DNA of 6,409 nt from Oscillospiraceae bacterium (GTDB lineage: Bacteria > Bacillota > Clostridia > Oscillospirales > UBA929), in the NCBI GenBank assembly GCA_031289065.1, contig JAITQI010000033.1, positions 1-6,409 of the forward strand. The letters are read 5' to 3'. The stretch's first letter is position 1. Each line of letters begins with the position of its first letter. Of the stretch, positions 5,625 through 6,409 are shown in pieces. A program made the position numbers and the translations under genes. The notes beneath the pieces were generated by a model. That model was given only the letters and a program-made list of their open reading frames with translations. It ran no database searches and was not told the DNA's origin.

Positions 5625-5998
5625 AACGGTGGGACGCGCTGATCATCGCCGCCGTCCTCCTGCTGGCCGGGGCGCTCTACCTGGCCCTGCGCCCCGCCGA
5701 CGGGGAGACCGCCGCCCTGACCGCCGACATCTACCTGTCCGGCGTCCTGTACGACTCCGTCCCCCTGTCCTCGGGTCCCCTGGAGCTCCGGGTGCCCGCC
5801 GGGGACGGCTTCAATTTGGTGCATATCGCCCCGGAGGGCGTCTCGGTGCGCCAGGCCGACTGCCCCGGCGGCCAGTGCGTGGCCCAGGGGGTCATCCGCC
5901 GCGCCGGGGAGAGCGTCGCCTGCCTGCCCCACCGGTTGCTGGTCGTGCTGTCCGGGGCGTCTGGTGAAAGGGGTGAGGTGGATGCCGTCGTCGGATAA
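5621..5998 (+). CDS. NusG domain II-containing small membrane protein (EetA-like)
   Basis: This 125-residue protein starts MKRW and has one membrane segment at about residues 6-23, then a small outward-facing domain. The domain carries DCPGGQCVAQG (80-90) and ESVACLPHRLLVVL (97-110), the hallmark of the family annotated as NusG domain II-containing protein. Cys81, Cys86 and Cys101 are the conserved cysteines. They could form a disulfide or bind a cofactor, which is inference. It is not the transcription factor NusG and shares only that fold annotation. The ATG at 5621 overlaps the apbE stop as ATGA. The ribosome binding site is weak (GGTG at 5612-5615), so translation probably depends on apbE. 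Its 3' end overlaps the next gene by 17 bases. Proteins of this type sit beside Gx transporters and ApbE in Firmicutes, and from memory one is the EetA of extracellular electron transfer loci. Confidence 0.88.
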   Translation: MKRWDALIIAAVLLLAGALYLALRPADGETAALTADIYLSGVLYDSVPLSSGPLELRVPAGDGFNLVHIAPEGVSVRQADCPGGQCVAQGVIRRAGESVACLPHRLLVVLSGASGERGEVDAVVG

Positions 5999-6409
5999 GA
6001 CCCCGGCCCGCGGCACCACCGCCCGGCTGACACGCCTGGCCCTGCTGCTGGCCTGCGCCCTGGTGCTGGGGCTTCTGGAGCGGACGCTGCCCCCCGTCGC
6101 CTTGCCCGGCGTGCGGCTGGGCCTGTCCAACGCCGCCGTCCTCACCGCCCTGTACCTGTTCCCCTTTCCCGAGGCGCTGCTGTTGGCCCTGCTCAAATGC
6201 GTGCTGTTGGCCGCCCTGGGCGGCTCCTTCCCCGCCTTCCTGTACAGCCTGTCCGGCGCGGTGTTCAGCCTGTTTGTCATGTGGCCCCTGACCCGCCTGG
6301 GCAAGGTCAGCCCCGTGGGCGTCAGCGTCACCGGCGCCGTGTGCCACAACGTCGCCCAGCTCCTGTGCGCCTCCGCTCTCATGCAAACCCTGCTGTTGTC
6401 CTACCTCCC
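5982..6409 (+). CDS. Gx transporter family membrane protein (heptaprenyl diphosphate synthase component I-like, EetB-like), N-terminal part
   Basis: The first 142 codons are in the window and the gene runs off the right edge. After a short basic, hydrophilic N-terminus come several hydrophobic segments (about 17-37, 47-80, 82-103 and 111-140). Typical motifs of the family are ALVLGLLERTLPP (26-38), PGVRLGLSNAAVLTALYLF (42-60), a segment around GGSFPAFLYSLSGAVFSL (80-97) and PVGVSVTGAVCHNVAQLL (111-128). Databases label this family Gx transporter or heptaprenyl diphosphate synthase component I (PF07456). It is an integral membrane protein, and its substrate is unsettled. The ATG at 5982 has AAAGGGG (5967-5973) eight bases upstream and overlaps the preceding gene by 17 bases. 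Related proteins are often next to a polyprenyl synthase gene for quinone synthesis, so the next gene to the right would be informative. Confidence 0.9.
   Translation, partial: MPSSDKTPARGTTARLTRLALLLACALVLGLLERTLPPVALPGVRLGLSNAAVLTALYLFPFPEALLLALLKCVLLAALGGSFPAFLYSLSGAVFSLFVMWPLTRLGKVSPVGVSVTGAVCHNVAQLLCASALMQTLLLSYL

Noticed and set aside
5603..6382. Long minus-strand open frame opposite the NusG-domain-II and Gx-transporter genes
   Set aside because: It shows no recognisable protein pattern and is the mirror of two genes with clear family motifs.
1..6409. CRISPR array, tRNA/rRNA genes, insertion sequence or attachment site
   Set aside because: I found no regularly spaced repeats, no cloverleaf-like gene, no transposase and no terminal inverted repeats. 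Nearly all the sequence is accounted for by ordinary genes.

Overview
The window is a G+C-rich (about two thirds G+C by eye), densely packed bacterial segment. One partial gene at the left edge reads leftward. Eight genes then read rightward with short gaps or overlapping stop/start codons. Strong AAGGAGG-type ribosome binding sites, a GH43 enzyme without a signal peptide, an ApbE lipoprotein, a small NusG-domain-II membrane protein and a Gx-transporter-family protein together suggest a G+C-rich anaerobic Firmicute, most likely gut Clostridia of the Oscillospiraceae type. That taxonomic call is inference from gene style, not from a marker gene.

Layout: (1) 1-186, minus strand: N-terminal 62 codons of an unrecognised membrane-anchored protein with a TTG start. 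(2) 187-383: an A+T-rich divergent intergenic region with a good rightward promoter, a probable leftward promoter and two small repeat structures. (3) 384-2353: histidine genes hisB, hisA, hisI and hisE, coupled by 3-17 base overlaps. They encode steps 6, 4, 3 and 2 of histidine synthesis. Step 5, the imidazole glycerol phosphate synthase HisH/HisF, is absent from its usual place. (4) 2419-3864: an intracellular family 43 glycoside hydrolase with a C-terminal carbohydrate-binding-like domain. (5) 3877-4563: a DUF2461 protein. (6) 4575-6409: ApbE (FAD:protein FMN transferase lipoprotein), a NusG-domain-II protein and a Gx-transporter-family membrane protein that runs off the right edge.

I see no convincing terminator anywhere between hisB and the right edge, so the histidine genes, the GH43/DUF2461 pair and the ApbE trio could be read from the promoter at 320-348. 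Functionally they form three unrelated blocks: amino acid synthesis, sugar hydrolysis plus an unknown gene, and a membrane flavin/redox module. The ApbE trio is the most interesting block. ApbE attaches FMN covalently to exported or membrane proteins, and its two partners recall accessory membrane proteins of flavin-based extracellular electron transfer loci. No clearly undescribed system is visible. Most genes belong to known families, and the novelty is in their arrangement.
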